Source: Arenicellaceae bacterium
GTDB taxonomy: Bacteria > Pseudomonadota > Gammaproteobacteria > Arenicellales > Arenicellaceae
Assembly (NCBI GenBank): GCA_029246505.1
Contig: JAQWNC010000003.1
Coordinates: 155,484-219,483 of the forward strand
Reading direction: 5' to 3'
Length of the DNA stretch: 64,000 nucleotides
The position numbers and the translations under genes are program-made. This document shows positions 1 to 9,586 of the stretch, piece after piece (the stretch's first letter is position 1; every line of letters begins with the position of its first letter). The notes under the pieces were generated by a model. That model did not search any database. It saw nothing but the letters and a program-made list of their open reading frames with translations, and had not been told where the DNA came from.

Positions 1-847
1 ATATCGACATATTATCTGTATTCATTACGCCATGCACAAACCCGACGCCCTGCCACGTAGCAATCAACGCTGCAGTGCGCTTGACCACCTCTATATAAAA
101 CTGCAGGTATTTGTCCGTACCAACGTAATTAGCATCAAGTTTGGGATAAAAGTTTTGTATTGTAAATTCAACCAACTCTTTCAAACGAACCTCGTCACCC
201 CGAGAAGAAAATAACTCAAAACTACCGAACCGTATAAATGCTTTCGAAACTCTACATACGACAGCCCCAGGTTCAGCTTTAGGGTGGCCATCGTAAAACA
301 TATCGCGAACCACAGGATCACCCGTCAACACCAAGCTCAATGCGCGGGTTGTTGGAATCCCCAAATGGTGCATAGCCTCACTACACAGGAATTCTCTGAC
401 AGACGAACGCAATACAGCCAAGCCGTCAGCAGTGCGCGAATACGGAGTCAAACCGGCACCTTTTAGTTGTAGCGCCCAAGGTTGATTAGCGTTGTTAATT
501 TCCCCCAATCCAATCGCACGTCCATCTCCGAGCTGTCCAGCCCACTGACCAAACTGATGTCCGCCATAACACATCGCAAATGGCCTCATCCCGCTCAACA
601 GGGCACTACCCGATAAAAGATTAGCGTAGTCTTTCTTTTCAGGTTCATGAATCGCACCTCCTTGCTCCCCCAGACCAAGTAGTTTCGCTGTCTCAGATGA
701 CCAGGCAACCAACTGCGGTGAAGTACAAACTCGCGGAGATACCCGGGAATAAAAGGCTTCGTACACTTGTCTTGGTTTAACTTCAAGCGAAGGGTCGCCG
801 GCCAAACCATTCACAAAATTATTGGTAAACTTTAGAGAATTTAACAT
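1..847 (-). CDS. selO: Protein adenylyltransferase SelO (YdiU), N-terminal part
   Basis: SelO is a pseudokinase-fold enzyme that transfers AMP from ATP to hydroxyl residues of proteins. Only about 282 N-terminal residues of the usual ~480-500 are present, because the gene leaves the window at position 1. Translation from the ATG at 847 gives the family motifs CYGGHQFGQWAGQLGDGRA, then LQLKGAGLTPYSR (ATP-binding lysine region), RSSVREFLCSEAMHHLGIPT, and at the edge HGVMNTDNMS, which is the catalytic/metal-binding loop. No frameshift is seen in the visible part. It lies downstream of dut in the same direction, about 190 bp away, and need not share its transcript. Family assignment is very secure; the protein substrates are unknown. 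Confidence 0.93.
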   Translation of the reverse strand, partial: MLNSLKFTNNFVNGLAGDPSLEVKPRQVYEAFYSRVSPRVCTSPQLVAWSSETAKLLGLGEQGGAIHEPEKKDYANLLSGSALLSGMRPFAMCYGGHQFGQWAGQLGDGRAIGLGEINNANQPWALQLKGAGLTPYSRTADGLAVLRSSVREFLCSEAMHHLGIPTTRALSLVLTGDPVVRDMFYDGHPKAEPGAVVCRVSKAFIRFGSFELFSSRGDEVRLKELVEFTIQNFYPKLDANYVGTDKYLQFYIEVVKRTAALIATWQGVGFVHGVMNTDNMSI

Positions 848-1038
848 AGCAAGATCGGCAAGCTAATACAGCGTTAACACAAAGGTTTGCCCGATGGAGG
901 AATTCGATTTAGAAAGCAATAGGTTGTAAAAGTATATGTAAAGTCGCCCCACGGGTTCGTTTGCTTCGACCCAGCGTAACCGGTGCCCCCAGCTGAAAAT
1001 AGTAGCCTCGGAGCGACACATAAAACACTGCCAGAAAC

Positions 1039-1686
1039 TCAATCAGTGAATCGCTGATATCGCTGCTTAAGAGCATTATAGAGTTGATCTCGAAAATCGC
1101 TTGCTTGAGAATCCACACCGGCAAGAACCTCTACCAAATGCTCGTTATCTTCCCTGCCGCCCCAAAGTTTCCGATAGCTACCATCTTTATAACCATTATC
1201 TTGACGGAAAAAGTTTAAGACATTTTTAGCAACATATCTACGGTGTAAATCACTCATATCCATATCCATCAGTTTTGCTAACCCAGCAAAACTAGCCACA
1301 GAAAATTTACGCTCTTGAAGCACTTCAGTAGTGAATGCTTCTACAGCAGTTAAAAAATCATCATAGTGCCGAGGCTCAGAAAACTCTTTAACTATTATAT
1401 TTGACAGACCCAAATTTCCCCGGGCTTCAACCAACATTAGACTCAAACCAAAATGCCAGATATCTACTAACTCTAACTTGATCTGTTCCAGGTCGGGTGA
1501 CTGACGCTTCCACCACTTCCATCCATAGTGATCCATTAGCTCGGCGCACTCAACCCATATCGCCCGATACCACCCATAGCTTTGATTTCGCCAATCAGTA
1601 TTAACTTTCTGGTTCATTTGCTCTTGCATTTCTAGCATGGTATCAACCAACGGTTCCATCACTGATTCAACTATTTCCTGCGACAT
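1039..1686 (-). CDS. Dimeric (all-alpha) dUTP diphosphatase
   Basis: The product, 215 residues from this start, belongs to the dimeric dUTPase family of all-alpha NTP pyrophosphatases, which hydrolyse dUTP to dUMP and pyrophosphate and keep uracil out of DNA. Visible motifs are VECAELMD (E46 and E49), GWKWWK, and LELVDIWHF (E72 and D75), the four acidic residues that bind magnesium in this family. The ATG at 1686 is chosen over one at 1716 because an AGGGGA ribosome site precedes it. It follows ispF in the same direction after about 80 bp. The usual trimeric dut is absent from its common place between coaBC and algC in this window, so this gene may be the cell's dUTPase; that last point is inference. 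Confidence 0.85.
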   Translation of the reverse strand: MSQEIVESVMEPLVDTMLEMQEQMNQKVNTDWRNQSYGWYRAIWVECAELMDHYGWKWWKRQSPDLEQIKLELVDIWHFGLSLMLVEARGNLGLSNIIVKEFSEPRHYDDFLTAVEAFTTEVLQERKFSVASFAGLAKLMDMDMSDLHRRYVAKNVLNFFRQDNGYKDGSYRKLWGGREDNEHLVEVLAGVDSQASDFRDQLYNALKQRYQRFTD

Positions 1687-1763
1687 CGATTCCCCTACAT
1701 ACTTCAATATGGTCAATAACTTTAATCACAAATTGCAGCGACCGAACTATTCTGTAAAATCAC

Positions 1764-2237
1764 TCAGCTATTAAACAATAAACAAATAGCCTGAGCGGCA
1801 ATCCCCAAACCTTTACCTTCGAAGCCCAATTTTTCGGTGGTTGTGGCCTTAACATTTATCAAACTTTTATGCGCCGCAAGATCACTGGCAATATTGTCGC
1901 ACATCACGCTCAAGTACTCTGCCATTCGTGGCTGCTGAGCAATAATTGTCGCGTCAATGTTTCCAACCTGGTAACCTCGGTTGACCATAAGGTCAGACAC
2001 CTGGCGTAGTAGTATTCGGCTGTCAACACCTGCTAAAGTGGCGTCTGAGTCCGGAAAGTGTCGACCAATATCACCTTCCCCCAAGGCACCAAGCACGGCA
2101 TCTATAATCGAGTGCAACAAAACATCCGCATCTGAATGGCCTTGTAACCCGTATTCGTATGGGATCTCTACACCGCCGAGAATTAGCGGGCGCTCTTTTA
2201 CCAACGCGTGGACGTCGTATCCTTGACCTATTCGCAA
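1764..2237 (-). CDS. ispF: 2-C-methyl-D-erythritol 2,4-cyclodiphosphate synthase
   Basis: IspF catalyses the fifth step of the MEP isoprenoid pathway, cyclising CDP-methylerythritol 2-phosphate with release of CMP. At 157 residues it has normal length. The zinc ligands D8, H10 and H42 are visible in GQGYDVHAL and QGHSDADVLLHS, followed by GALGEGDIGRHFPDSD and the C-terminal TTTEKLGFEGKGLGIAAQA. The start is TTG at 2237, supported by the conserved MRIGQGYDVH beginning and an AAGGG element just upstream. It lies 19 bp downstream of ispD and is almost certainly co-transcribed with it. Confidence 0.97.
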   Translation of the reverse strand: MRIGQGYDVHALVKERPLILGGVEIPYEYGLQGHSDADVLLHSIIDAVLGALGEGDIGRHFPDSDATLAGVDSRILLRQVSDLMVNRGYQVGNIDATIIAQQPRMAEYLSVMCDNIASDLAAHKSLINVKATTTEKLGFEGKGLGIAAQAICLLFNS

Positions 2238-2256
2238 AGTAATAGCCCTTGCGCCA

Positions 2257-3084
2257 CTAGCTACTCAAAAACTTGGGCATCTTCATTAATACCCGGCCTG
2301 CTTTCAATGAGTTGTTTTCTAAATTCGGTTCTACTACTTTTTTCTTTTTCTTTACGCTAAACCTCTTTCGTTTTTCAACGCGTGACGCAATCTTCGCTTC
2401 AGTTTCGAGAAAATATTCAGCTAACGGTAAGTCAGACGGAGTAGTTATTTTCAAATTTGCCTCTAAACCTTTTACGATCAACGGACGCATACCCACAAAC
2501 TCCATTGCAGAAGCTTCATCAGTCGCTATAACTTTGCGCTGCTGTAAAGCCGTCAACGCGCCACGGAGCGCACTCAGACGAAACATTTGAGGTGTTTGAG
2601 CACGCCACATATTTTCTTTGGCAACCGACTGAATAATGGCGTCTTTAGGACCAGTCTTTTTCATGGTTTCAGTAACCGGAAGCCCGAGAATCCCCCCAAC
2701 AGGGTGGCGCACCACTTTCTTTATCAATTTATCGATAAGTGCTTTGCTAATACAAGGGCGAGCAGCATCGTGTACTAGCACCCAATCATCTATTCCTACA
2801 TGCGCTTGTAAAACGTTCAACCCGCTTAACACTGAATCACAACGTTCTTTACCCCCTTCGATTCGGCATAAAAACTTAGGGTGGGTCGGCTCCACAGCTT
2901 TCCATCGAGCATCATCAGGAGGAGTAACTACCACAACGCCAGCAACCATCTCGTGATTGAGAAAAGCATTCATTGAGTGCTCAATAACCGTTTTGCCTAA
3001 AATCTCCAAGTACTGCTTTGGCACACGCCGATTCATACGTTTGCCACTACCACCACCAGCGATGACCACCCAATATTTGCTCAT
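2257..3084 (-). CDS. ispD: 2-C-methyl-D-erythritol 4-phosphate cytidylyltransferase
   Basis: IspD transfers CMP from CTP to methylerythritol 4-phosphate in the MEP pathway. The nucleotide-binding start GGGSGKRMNRRVPKQYL, the HDAARP motif, and the KITTPSDLPLAEYFL end of the catalytic domain are all present. The protein has 275 residues, whereas the family is usually about 230. The extra ~40 residues form a basic tail containing a run of five lysines and ending in KMPKFLSS. The tail is in frame and no second domain is recognisable. The gene is first in an ispD-ispF pair; the common upstream partner ftsB is not here. It is divergent from mfd, with about 170 bp between the starts. Confidence 0.95.
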   Translation of the reverse strand: MSKYWVVIAGGGSGKRMNRRVPKQYLEILGKTVIEHSMNAFLNHEMVAGVVVVTPPDDARWKAVEPTHPKFLCRIEGGKERCDSVLSGLNVLQAHVGIDDWVLVHDAARPCISKALIDKLIKKVVRHPVGGILGLPVTETMKKTGPKDAIIQSVAKENMWRAQTPQMFRLSALRGALTALQQRKVIATDEASAMEFVGMRPLIVKGLEANLKITTPSDLPLAEYFLETEAKIASRVEKRKRFSVKKKKKVVEPNLENNSLKAGRVLMKMPKFLSS

Positions 3085-3255
3085 ATCTTTTACCGATGTT
3101 TAAATAGTCTTTGTGGACCTGCAGCTAAACTCATTTAGTCCAAGAGTCCACCCGATCAGTTATTATAACCAGAATTCGCTGCTGCAGGCAGTAAGTCCAT
3201 ATTATTCCACTCAACTCCCCAGTACAATCGCGAACCCTATTCGTGACACAACCTG

Positions 3256-6200
3256 ATGACTTCACTTTCTCTAAAAGGGCACTCCCCGTTTCAACCCGTA
3301 TTGCCCGAAACACCAGGGTCAAGAGTATTTTGGCGGCACCTGCACGGAAGCGCGCAAGATATCGCTATCGTGGAAGCTGCGCAGCACAACAGCTCGAACG
3401 GCGCGGCAACGCTACTAGTTTGCCCCGACGCGACCAGCATTTATCATCGGGCACAATCGACTCGATTCTACGCCGTCGACAGTTTCGAGCCAAAAATTTG
3501 CTTATTTCCAGATACTGAATGCCTCCCTTACGACCGCTTTTCACCCCACCAGGATATTACATCGACACGCCTTTTAACTCTTTTGGAACTTACTCAAGGT
3601 TTTAACGGCTTATTGATAGCGCCAGCAAGCGCCTTGTTAAGACGATTACCCCCACAAAATCACGTAAAGGGCAGCGCGTTTCATCTAACGATAGGCCAGC
3701 AGCTAGAGATTACAGCCTTCACGAATACGCTGGTCGACACAGGTTACTATTCAGTTAATCAAGTAATGTCGCCAGGGGAGTTCGCCGTCAGAGGCGGCCT
3801 AGTTGACGTTTACCCTATGGGTACCGAAACGCCCTTTCGGATTGATCTATTTGATACTGAAATAGAGAATATCCGATTATTCGATACCAGCACTCAAAGA
3901 TCTGGAGAAACGATATCAACAATCAGGCTTCTTCCGGCCAGAGAATTTCCTACGCATGAGCAGGCAATCAGTGATTTTCGCCAGCGATTCAGAGCCCGGT
4001 TTGAAGGCGATCCACAAAAATCCCGCGCCTATCGTGATTTAAGTAATGGCATCATTCCTGCCGGTAGCGAATGCTACCTGCCGCTATTTTTTGAGCATAC
4101 CGTTAGCCTGCTGGACTATCTTTCAGACGATACTCTGATCATTTTGGATGATGGAGCATCAGAAGCCACCGAGGGTACGGTCAATGAAATTAAGGAGCGT
4201 TATGACTATGCTTTACTCGATACTGAATGGCCCGCGTTAAAACCCGAGGAAATAGCACTAACACAGCAAGATTGGTTAGATAAACTCAAACCAAAAAAAC
4301 GCGTACAGCTATTAACATTAAATCTGGATGACCAAAAAAAACATGTCTACGAATATTTAACTAACAAGCCCACAGAATTTAATATTAATGTCCGTAGTGA
4401 GTCGCCATATGGGCCATTAACAAAATATTTACAAACTAATGCCGCCCGAGTTTTATTGGTAGCAGAGTCCATCGGTAGACGAGAAACCCTAAACGGACTG
4501 CTACAAGATCACCAGCTTGATGCTTCTACGGTTGAATCCTGGCATGACTTTTTGAAAGGAGATGCGCGACTGAATATTACCAGTGCTCCCCTTGAGTACG
4601 GATTTCGGATCGAGCATACCGAGACAAGTACCGCCATTGATAACGATCTTGGCAACCATCTAGAAGTAATTACCGAATCACAAATATACGGTGAACGGGT
4701 TCTGCAAAAGCGACGCCGATCAGATCGCAACAAAAACCCTGACGTAATTATTCGCTCCCTTGCCGAGCTAAAACTAGGAGACCCTGTGGTGCATGACAAT
4801 CATGGTGTCGGGCGTTACCGAGGGCTCACTACGCTAACAATCGATGGCCTCGACAATGAATATTTAACCCTTGAGTACGCCAATCAAGACAAGCTTTATA
4901 TACCTGTCCTATCACTTGAGGCGGTAAGCCGTTATGTCGCAGGCAACCCAGATACTGCTCCAATACACAAGCTTGGCTCAGAAGCTTGGCTTAAGGCAAA
5001 AAAGCGCGCTCAAGAAAAAGCTTACGATGTGGCTGCCGAGTTACTTGAAGTGCAAGCTCTGCGCTCAAGCCGCCAGGGACATTGCTTTCCAAACGTTGAT
5101 GCAAACTACGATACTTTCGCTGCCGGCTTCTCATTTGAGGAAACACCCGATCAGTTACAAGTTATAGACGACGTTATCTCGGATATGACACAGGCTAAAC
5201 CAATGGATCGCCTGGTCTGCGGGGACGTAGGGTTTGGTAAAACCGAAATAGCTATGCGCGCAACCTATATAGCGATAGCAGGTCAAAAACAAGTAGTCGT
5301 TGTGGTGCCGACTACATTGTTAGCTCAGCAGCACTATGACAACTTTTGTGATCGATTCGCCGACTGGCCTGTAAAAGTAGATTTGCTTTCTCGATTCAGA
5401 ATAAAGAGCGAAACTCTCACTGCTCTGGAAGGCATCGCTACAGGTACCGTAGACATTGCGATTGGAACGCACCGATTACTGCAAAAGGATATTCGTTTCA
5501 AACGTCTTGGATTGGTCATCATCGACGAAGAACATCGCTTTGGTGTTCGTCAAAAAGAACGACTAAAGCAACTGCGCAGCGAAGTCGACATTTTAACTTT
5601 AACTGCTACCCCAATTCCAAGGACGCTAAACTTTGCCTTATCTGGATTGCGTGACATCTCCATTATTGCAACACCGCCTCGCGCGAGGCTAGCAGTCAAG
5701 ACCTTTGTCCGCGAGTGGAATGAAGGCATGATAAAAGAGGCTTGTGTACGGGAAATTCGACGCGGTGGACAAGTCTACTTTTTACATAACGAAGTGCAAA
5801 CGATCGAAAAAATCGAGGCTGAACTTAACCTGTTGATGCCGGATGTCAGTATCCGACACGCGCATGGTCAAATGCGGGAACGCGAGTTGGAAGGCATAAT
5901 GCGCGACTTCTATCATCAGCGGTTTAACATTCTTTTATGCACTACAATTATTGAAAGCGGTATCGATGTACCAACAGCCAACACGATTATTATTAATCGA
6001 GCTGACAAATTTGGATTGGCTCAACTACATCAATTGCGTGGCAGGGTCGGCCGGTCTCATCACCAAGCATTTGCATACTTACTAACCCCTCCGCTCAAAC
6101 AGCTCACTGCAGACGCGAAAAAGCGATTAACAGCTATCGAAGCACTAGACGAATTAGGCGCAGGTTTTGCATTAGCCTCTCAAGATCTAGAAATTCGTGG

Positions 6201-6774
6201 TGCCGGAGAATTACTTGGTGAATCGCAAAGCGGCATGATTGATGAGGTAGGGTTTAGCCTGTATAGCGAGTTTCTCGACCAAGCCATTAATAGTTTGAAA
6301 AAATATAAGGATCGTCATTACCAACTCGCAGATAAAGAAAGTCTGGAAGTGAATCTGCAAATTGCCGCCCGCTTCCCCGATGAATATATATCCGATGTAC
6401 ATATCCGGCTAACAATGTATAAGCAAATCTCTTCAGCGATGGACCACGAACAGCTTCAAAATATTGCCGCTGAAACTGTAGACCGCTTTGGACTAATGCC
6501 AGATGCGACTAAATCTCTGTTCACCATTAGCGAGCTTAAGCTACAAGCTCGCAAGCTTGATCTCAAAAAAATAGAAACTGGATCAAAAGGCGCAACATTT
6601 GAATTTTTGGAAAACCCGAAAATTAATCTTGACCGATTAATTCAGCTTATCGCCGAAGATCCGAAACAATATGGAATGAAAAACTCTAGTACATTTCAGG
6701 TTCGTCGCGACCTGGAAGACGCCGAGAGCAAGTTCGATCTCCTCAAAGAAATCTTTGTCACCTTGTCCGACTAA
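3256..6774 (+). CDS. mfd: Transcription-repair coupling factor Mfd
   Basis: Mfd removes RNA polymerase stalled at DNA lesions and recruits UvrA to start nucleotide excision repair. The 1172-residue protein is full length. An N-terminal UvrB-like module (CLFPDTECLPYDRFSPH region) is followed by the RNA-polymerase-interaction domain (LGDPVVHDNHGVGRYRGL, near residue 510), and the translocase motor with Walker A GDVGFGKTE near residue 655, DEEHRFG near 757 and LTATPIPRTL. The second RecA lobe carries TTIIESGIDVPTANTIII and HQLRGRVGRS, and a C-terminal TRCF domain follows. The ATG at 3256 gives the usual start. A YgjP-like gene follows after about 40 bp. Confidence 0.98.
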   Translation: MTSLSLKGHSPFQPVLPETPGSRVFWRHLHGSAQDIAIVEAAQHNSSNGAATLLVCPDATSIYHRAQSTRFYAVDSFEPKICLFPDTECLPYDRFSPHQDITSTRLLTLLELTQGFNGLLIAPASALLRRLPPQNHVKGSAFHLTIGQQLEITAFTNTLVDTGYYSVNQVMSPGEFAVRGGLVDVYPMGTETPFRIDLFDTEIENIRLFDTSTQRSGETISTIRLLPAREFPTHEQAISDFRQRFRARFEGDPQKSRAYRDLSNGIIPAGSECYLPLFFEHTVSLLDYLSDDTLIILDDGASEATEGTVNEIKERYDYALLDTEWPALKPEEIALTQQDWLDKLKPKKRVQLLTLNLDDQKKHVYEYLTNKPTEFNINVRSESPYGPLTKYLQTNAARVLLVAESIGRRETLNGLLQDHQLDASTVESWHDFLKGDARLNITSAPLEYGFRIEHTETSTAIDNDLGNHLEVITESQIYGERVLQKRRRSDRNKNPDVIIRSLAELKLGDPVVHDNHGVGRYRGLTTLTIDGLDNEYLTLEYANQDKLYIPVLSLEAVSRYVAGNPDTAPIHKLGSEAWLKAKKRAQEKAYDVAAELLEVQALRSSRQGHCFPNVDANYDTFAAGFSFEETPDQLQVIDDVISDMTQAKPMDRLVCGDVGFGKTEIAMRATYIAIAGQKQVVVVVPTTLLAQQHYDNFCDRFADWPVKVDLLSRFRIKSETLTALEGIATGTVDIAIGTHRLLQKDIRFKRLGLVIIDEEHRFGVRQKERLKQLRSEVDILTLTATPIPRTLNFALSGLRDISIIATPPRARLAVKTFVREWNEGMIKEACVREIRRGGQVYFLHNEVQTIEKIEAELNLLMPDVSIRHAHGQMRERELEGIMRDFYHQRFNILLCTTIIESGIDVPTANTIIINRADKFGLAQLHQLRGRVGRSHHQAFAYLLTPPLKQLTADAKKRLTAIEALDELGAGFALASQDLEIRGAGELLGESQSGMIDEVGFSLYSEFLDQAINSLKKYKDRHYQLADKESLEVNLQIAARFPDEYISDVHIRLTMYKQISSAMDHEQLQNIAAETVDRFGLMPDATKSLFTISELKLQARKLDLKKIETGSKGATFEFLENPKINLDRLIQLIAEDPKQYGMKNSSTFQVRRDLEDAESKFDLLKEIFVTLSD

Positions 6775-6814
6775 ACTGTCCAGCAAGAGATTGTAAAACA
6801 GGTTTCAATACAAC

Positions 6815-7537
6815 ATGGCAAACCAAAATGAGACCAACTATGTCGATAATATCTCAATAAAAATTATTCGAAGTAAACGGCGTCGGACCTTTGGAATTCA
6901 AATTAAGGAAGGCGACTTCATATTACGAGCACCCTCACGCGCGAGCCCTAGAAGCATAGAACATTCGCTGAATAGTTTTACACCGTGGATCCGACAAAAG
7001 CAGGCGATATTGGAAACTGCAGAAAAAGCCCCAACCTACACGTACCAATTTGGAGAACAATTTCCCTGGCTCGACACAAAGCTCATACTGACAAGTACCG
7101 ACAAACGCGACATGCCAAAGCTCACCAACAAAAATTTGCTAATTCACGTTCCCAGTACAGTGCATAACCAAATCGCCTATAAACACAAACGTGTAGTGCA
7201 GTTTTATAAACACGTTGGCCTTAAACACTTAACGGCACGGGTTAATTACTTCGCGGACATTGTCGGGCGCCGACCTCAAGACGTTAGAATCTATAGCTAC
7301 AAACGGCGTTGGGGTAGTTGCTCAAGCCAACGAGTAATAACTTTTAATTGGTCGATTCTTTTAGCACCCACAAGTATTGTGGACTACGTAGTAGTTCACG
7401 AACTCGCGCATCTGATTCACTTTGACCACTCCAAGTCTTATTGGCAAGTTGTAGAACGAGTCTTGCCCAACTATAGAAATCAGCAAACATGGCTAAAGGA
7501 AAATGGCCACTTGCTGAGCATAACACCAAGCCATTGA
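6815..7537 (+). CDS. YgjP-like zinc metallopeptidase (M48/SprT-like)
   Basis: This 240-residue protein has the YgjP (DUF45) architecture: a beta-rich N-terminal half followed by a compact zinc-peptidase core. The core shows RRWGSCSSQRVITFNW, then VVHELAHLIHFDHSKSYW, where HELAH is the HExxH zinc motif and the later histidine supplies a further ligand, and ends PNYRNQQTWLKENG. No signal peptide or membrane segment is visible, so it is probably cytoplasmic. Biological substrates of this family are poorly known. It starts about 40 bp after mfd and may be co-transcribed with it. Family identity is firm, function is not. Confidence 0.85.
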   Translation: MANQNETNYVDNISIKIIRSKRRRTFGIQIKEGDFILRAPSRASPRSIEHSLNSFTPWIRQKQAILETAEKAPTYTYQFGEQFPWLDTKLILTSTDKRDMPKLTNKNLLIHVPSTVHNQIAYKHKRVVQFYKHVGLKHLTARVNYFADIVGRRPQDVRIYSYKRRWGSCSSQRVITFNWSILLAPTSIVDYVVVHELAHLIHFDHSKSYWQVVERVLPNYRNQQTWLKENGHLLSITPSH

Positions 7538-7555
7538 AACTAGACTGTAATAAAT

Positions 7556-7898
7556 CTAATCGTTTCCACCTGACAGAAGTGACTTCAACGCGACAACCAA
7601 TAACGCCGGTCCAACGAATACCGTAACATTACTAGCAATTACCATCACGTAAGCGCTAGCCTCTGGCAACACGGACAACGAGCCCGCAGATTCCGATAAC
7701 GCTATACCTGCGATCAAAAAAGTATTGCTTTTGCTACCGCTGACGTTAAGAAACCCAACGATCAAACCCAGAACCGCGAGAATTAACGGAACCTGTGGGG
7801 CGCTAACCCCACAATAGCTATCATTACACCCAATATAAATGCCAATCGACCTATGTTTTCCAGATCTTCTTCTCCGGTATTTAAGTTATTCAATCTGA
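7556..7898 (-). pseudogene. Small membrane protein interrupted by a frameshift
   Basis: Two minus-strand frames join into one plausible small membrane protein. The upstream frame, just after def, reads NNLNTGEEDLENIGRLAF then ILGVMIAIVG. The downstream frame reads PQVPLILAVLGLIVGFLNVS and continues through two more hydrophobic stretches to a stop at 7556. They differ by one base at a run of four Gs (plus-strand Cs at 7807-7810); one extra G would restore a continuous protein of about 110 residues with three or four membrane segments. No strong start codon is seen; a TTG near 7896 is possible. No family name is assigned. It could be a true pseudogene or a sequencing slip in the homopolymer. 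Confidence 0.5.
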
Positions 7899-7910
7899 AC
7901 GTTCACGTCG

Positions 7911-8432
7911 CTAAATATCTTCAGCGGCTAACTCTTCTTCAAAACCAAACAGGCTCATATCCTGAATACGCGAGGGATATAGTATTCCATCAAGATGATC
8001 ACACTCGTGTTGCACAACTACCGCGTGAAAGCCTTGCACCTCGCACTCTATCAACTTTCCAAATTGATCAAATCCACGATAAATAATATGAGAGGGACGC
8101 TCCACATAGCCGCGCATGCCAGGAACGCTCAAACAACCTTCCCACATACCTTGCATGGAGTCTCCGAGTACCTCAATTTCCGGATTTATCAATACCGTCT
8201 CTGGAACAGATTCCGCGTCAGCGTATCGACTATTCTCCTGCACCCCAAATATAACCACCCGCTGTAACACACCAACCTGCGGAGCGGCTAACCCAGCACC
8301 GTTTTCCGCTACCATAGTATCGAATAAGTCAGACACCAAGCCGTGCAAAGCTTCAGTGTCGAAATCAACCACATCGATTGCTCGCTCCAGAAGCGCAGGA
8401 TTACCGATTCGAAGGACTTCCCTTACAGCCAT
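7911..8432 (-). CDS. def: Peptide deformylase
   Basis: Peptide deformylase removes the formyl group from the N-terminal methionine of new proteins and uses a metal ion. The 173-residue protein carries all three family motifs: GAGLAAPQ at residues 45-52, EGCLS at 98-102 with metal ligand C100, and HECDH at 142-146 with the two histidine ligands and the catalytic glutamate. The ATG at 8432 gives the usual MAVREVLRIG start. In many relatives def precedes fmt, but here it is followed only by a broken small membrane-protein gene. The gene is divergent from the CsiV-family gene at 8519. Confidence 0.96.
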   Translation of the reverse strand: MAVREVLRIGNPALLERAIDVVDFDTEALHGLVSDLFDTMVAENGAGLAAPQVGVLQRVVIFGVQENSRYADAESVPETVLINPEIEVLGDSMQGMWEGCLSVPGMRGYVERPSHIIYRGFDQFGKLIECEVQGFHAVVVQHECDHLDGILYPSRIQDMSLFGFEEELAAEDI

Positions 8433-8518
8433 TTATATATCTCCATAGACCATTAATTTAATAAGCGTTGCAATTAAACCTGATAACATTTACTTAACGC
8501 AATCAAATTTATTTAGCG

Positions 8519-9583
8519 ATGCTTTCCGGCCCATATATCAAACCGTGGTTCTTCAGATTTACTCTGCTTATTTTTCTGCCTATGTTGGCTTTAGCGCAAA
8601 ATACAGCTCAAGTGAACGCAGAAATTGAACCACAAACACTAACAATTGACCAACTTCCACCAATTTCGAATGATCCATTAGGTGAAGTCTCTGAGACTAT
8701 TCCAGAACCACACCGAGGTTACCTGATTGAGCTCATCGTGTTTGAAAACACCCAACACATAGAATTGGGAAAGCAAGATAATAATGACTATAGCTTACCT
8801 GACGATCGACCTACCAACCGGGAAATTATTTACCCGGCTATTCCTGACGAGTTATTTAGCCATATAGAACGCCTGCAACTAAACACTCTATACCAACCAA
8901 TTGCGTACACAACTTGGCGACAAATATCGGAGCCACGTGTTGATAGCCCACGCTTTCAATTAAATGAAATTGCACCGAGTCTCAGTGGGACCGTAATGAT
9001 CTACGACAACGTCATCCTGCTAACTGAGCTAGAGGTTGAATATAATCCAGCACTAGGTACTGCGGCTGCCAATATGAGTATTCTCGAGATCCCTAAACAA
9101 AAACCGGTTTTAGTGAATGACTCTTCGTTGAATAACTATCGTGCAGCTAGTAATCGTGAGATCGTACCGATCAAAAATGGGGTTTTAACTACTGAAAATG
9201 AAAATGTTGGTTCCAACAGTATAATTGATCTATCTGGGAACCCAATTCTTATAACTGCACAACCCCCCTACACTGGTGATTTTTATCCAATACCTTTCAG
9301 CACAGCACAATCCTATATTTATCGCCGTGTCAGCCATGAAAGCGCCCGTTACCTGATCAACGAAAAGCGTCGCGTTAAGTTTGAAGAAACGCACTACTTT
9401 GATCACCCAGCCTTCGGCATCCTGTTGCGGGTTATTCGAACGGAAATACCGGTAAGCGAGTACAACCTCTCAGCGGTAGAAGCTTTTGGGATCCCACCAT
9501 TTTCTACTGCACCATCTGTGACCAATGACCCGATCGACGCTCTAGATCCAAGGCCCGTAAACCCGGGCGCGGAACTATTCTAA
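8519..9583 (+). CDS. CsiV-family secreted protein
   Basis: The 354-residue protein begins with a clear signal peptide (hydrophobic RFTLLIFLPMLALAQ, likely cleaved near residue 27). It shows the CsiV (PF10972) pattern: an N-terminal YLIELIVFEN strand and a C-terminal YRRVSHESARYLINEKRRV followed by FEETHYFDHPAFGILLRVI. Family members are periplasmic or cell-wall associated and have been linked to peptidoglycan binding. The gene commonly lies near mfd in gammaproteobacteria, as it does here. It converges with the polysaccharide operon, whose last gene ends 3 bp away, and no terminator hairpin is evident between them. Confidence 0.8.
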   Translation: MLSGPYIKPWFFRFTLLIFLPMLALAQNTAQVNAEIEPQTLTIDQLPPISNDPLGEVSETIPEPHRGYLIELIVFENTQHIELGKQDNNDYSLPDDRPTNREIIYPAIPDELFSHIERLQLNTLYQPIAYTTWRQISEPRVDSPRFQLNEIAPSLSGTVMIYDNVILLTELEVEYNPALGTAAANMSILEIPKQKPVLVNDSSLNNYRAASNREIVPIKNGVLTTENENVGSNSIIDLSGNPILITAQPPYTGDFYPIPFSTAQSYIYRRVSHESARYLINEKRRVKFEETHYFDHPAFGILLRVIRTEIPVSEYNLSAVEAFGIPPFSTAPSVTNDPIDALDPRPVNPGAELF

Positions 9584-9586
9584 GCG

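Noticed and set aside
909..1124. 71-codon minus-strand frame overlapping the dUTPase 3' end
   Set aside because: It overlaps the dUTPase in another frame and has no family features; treated as a shadow.
6985..7529. Frames within the YgjP-like gene on both strands
   Set aside because: Shadows of a well-supported gene.
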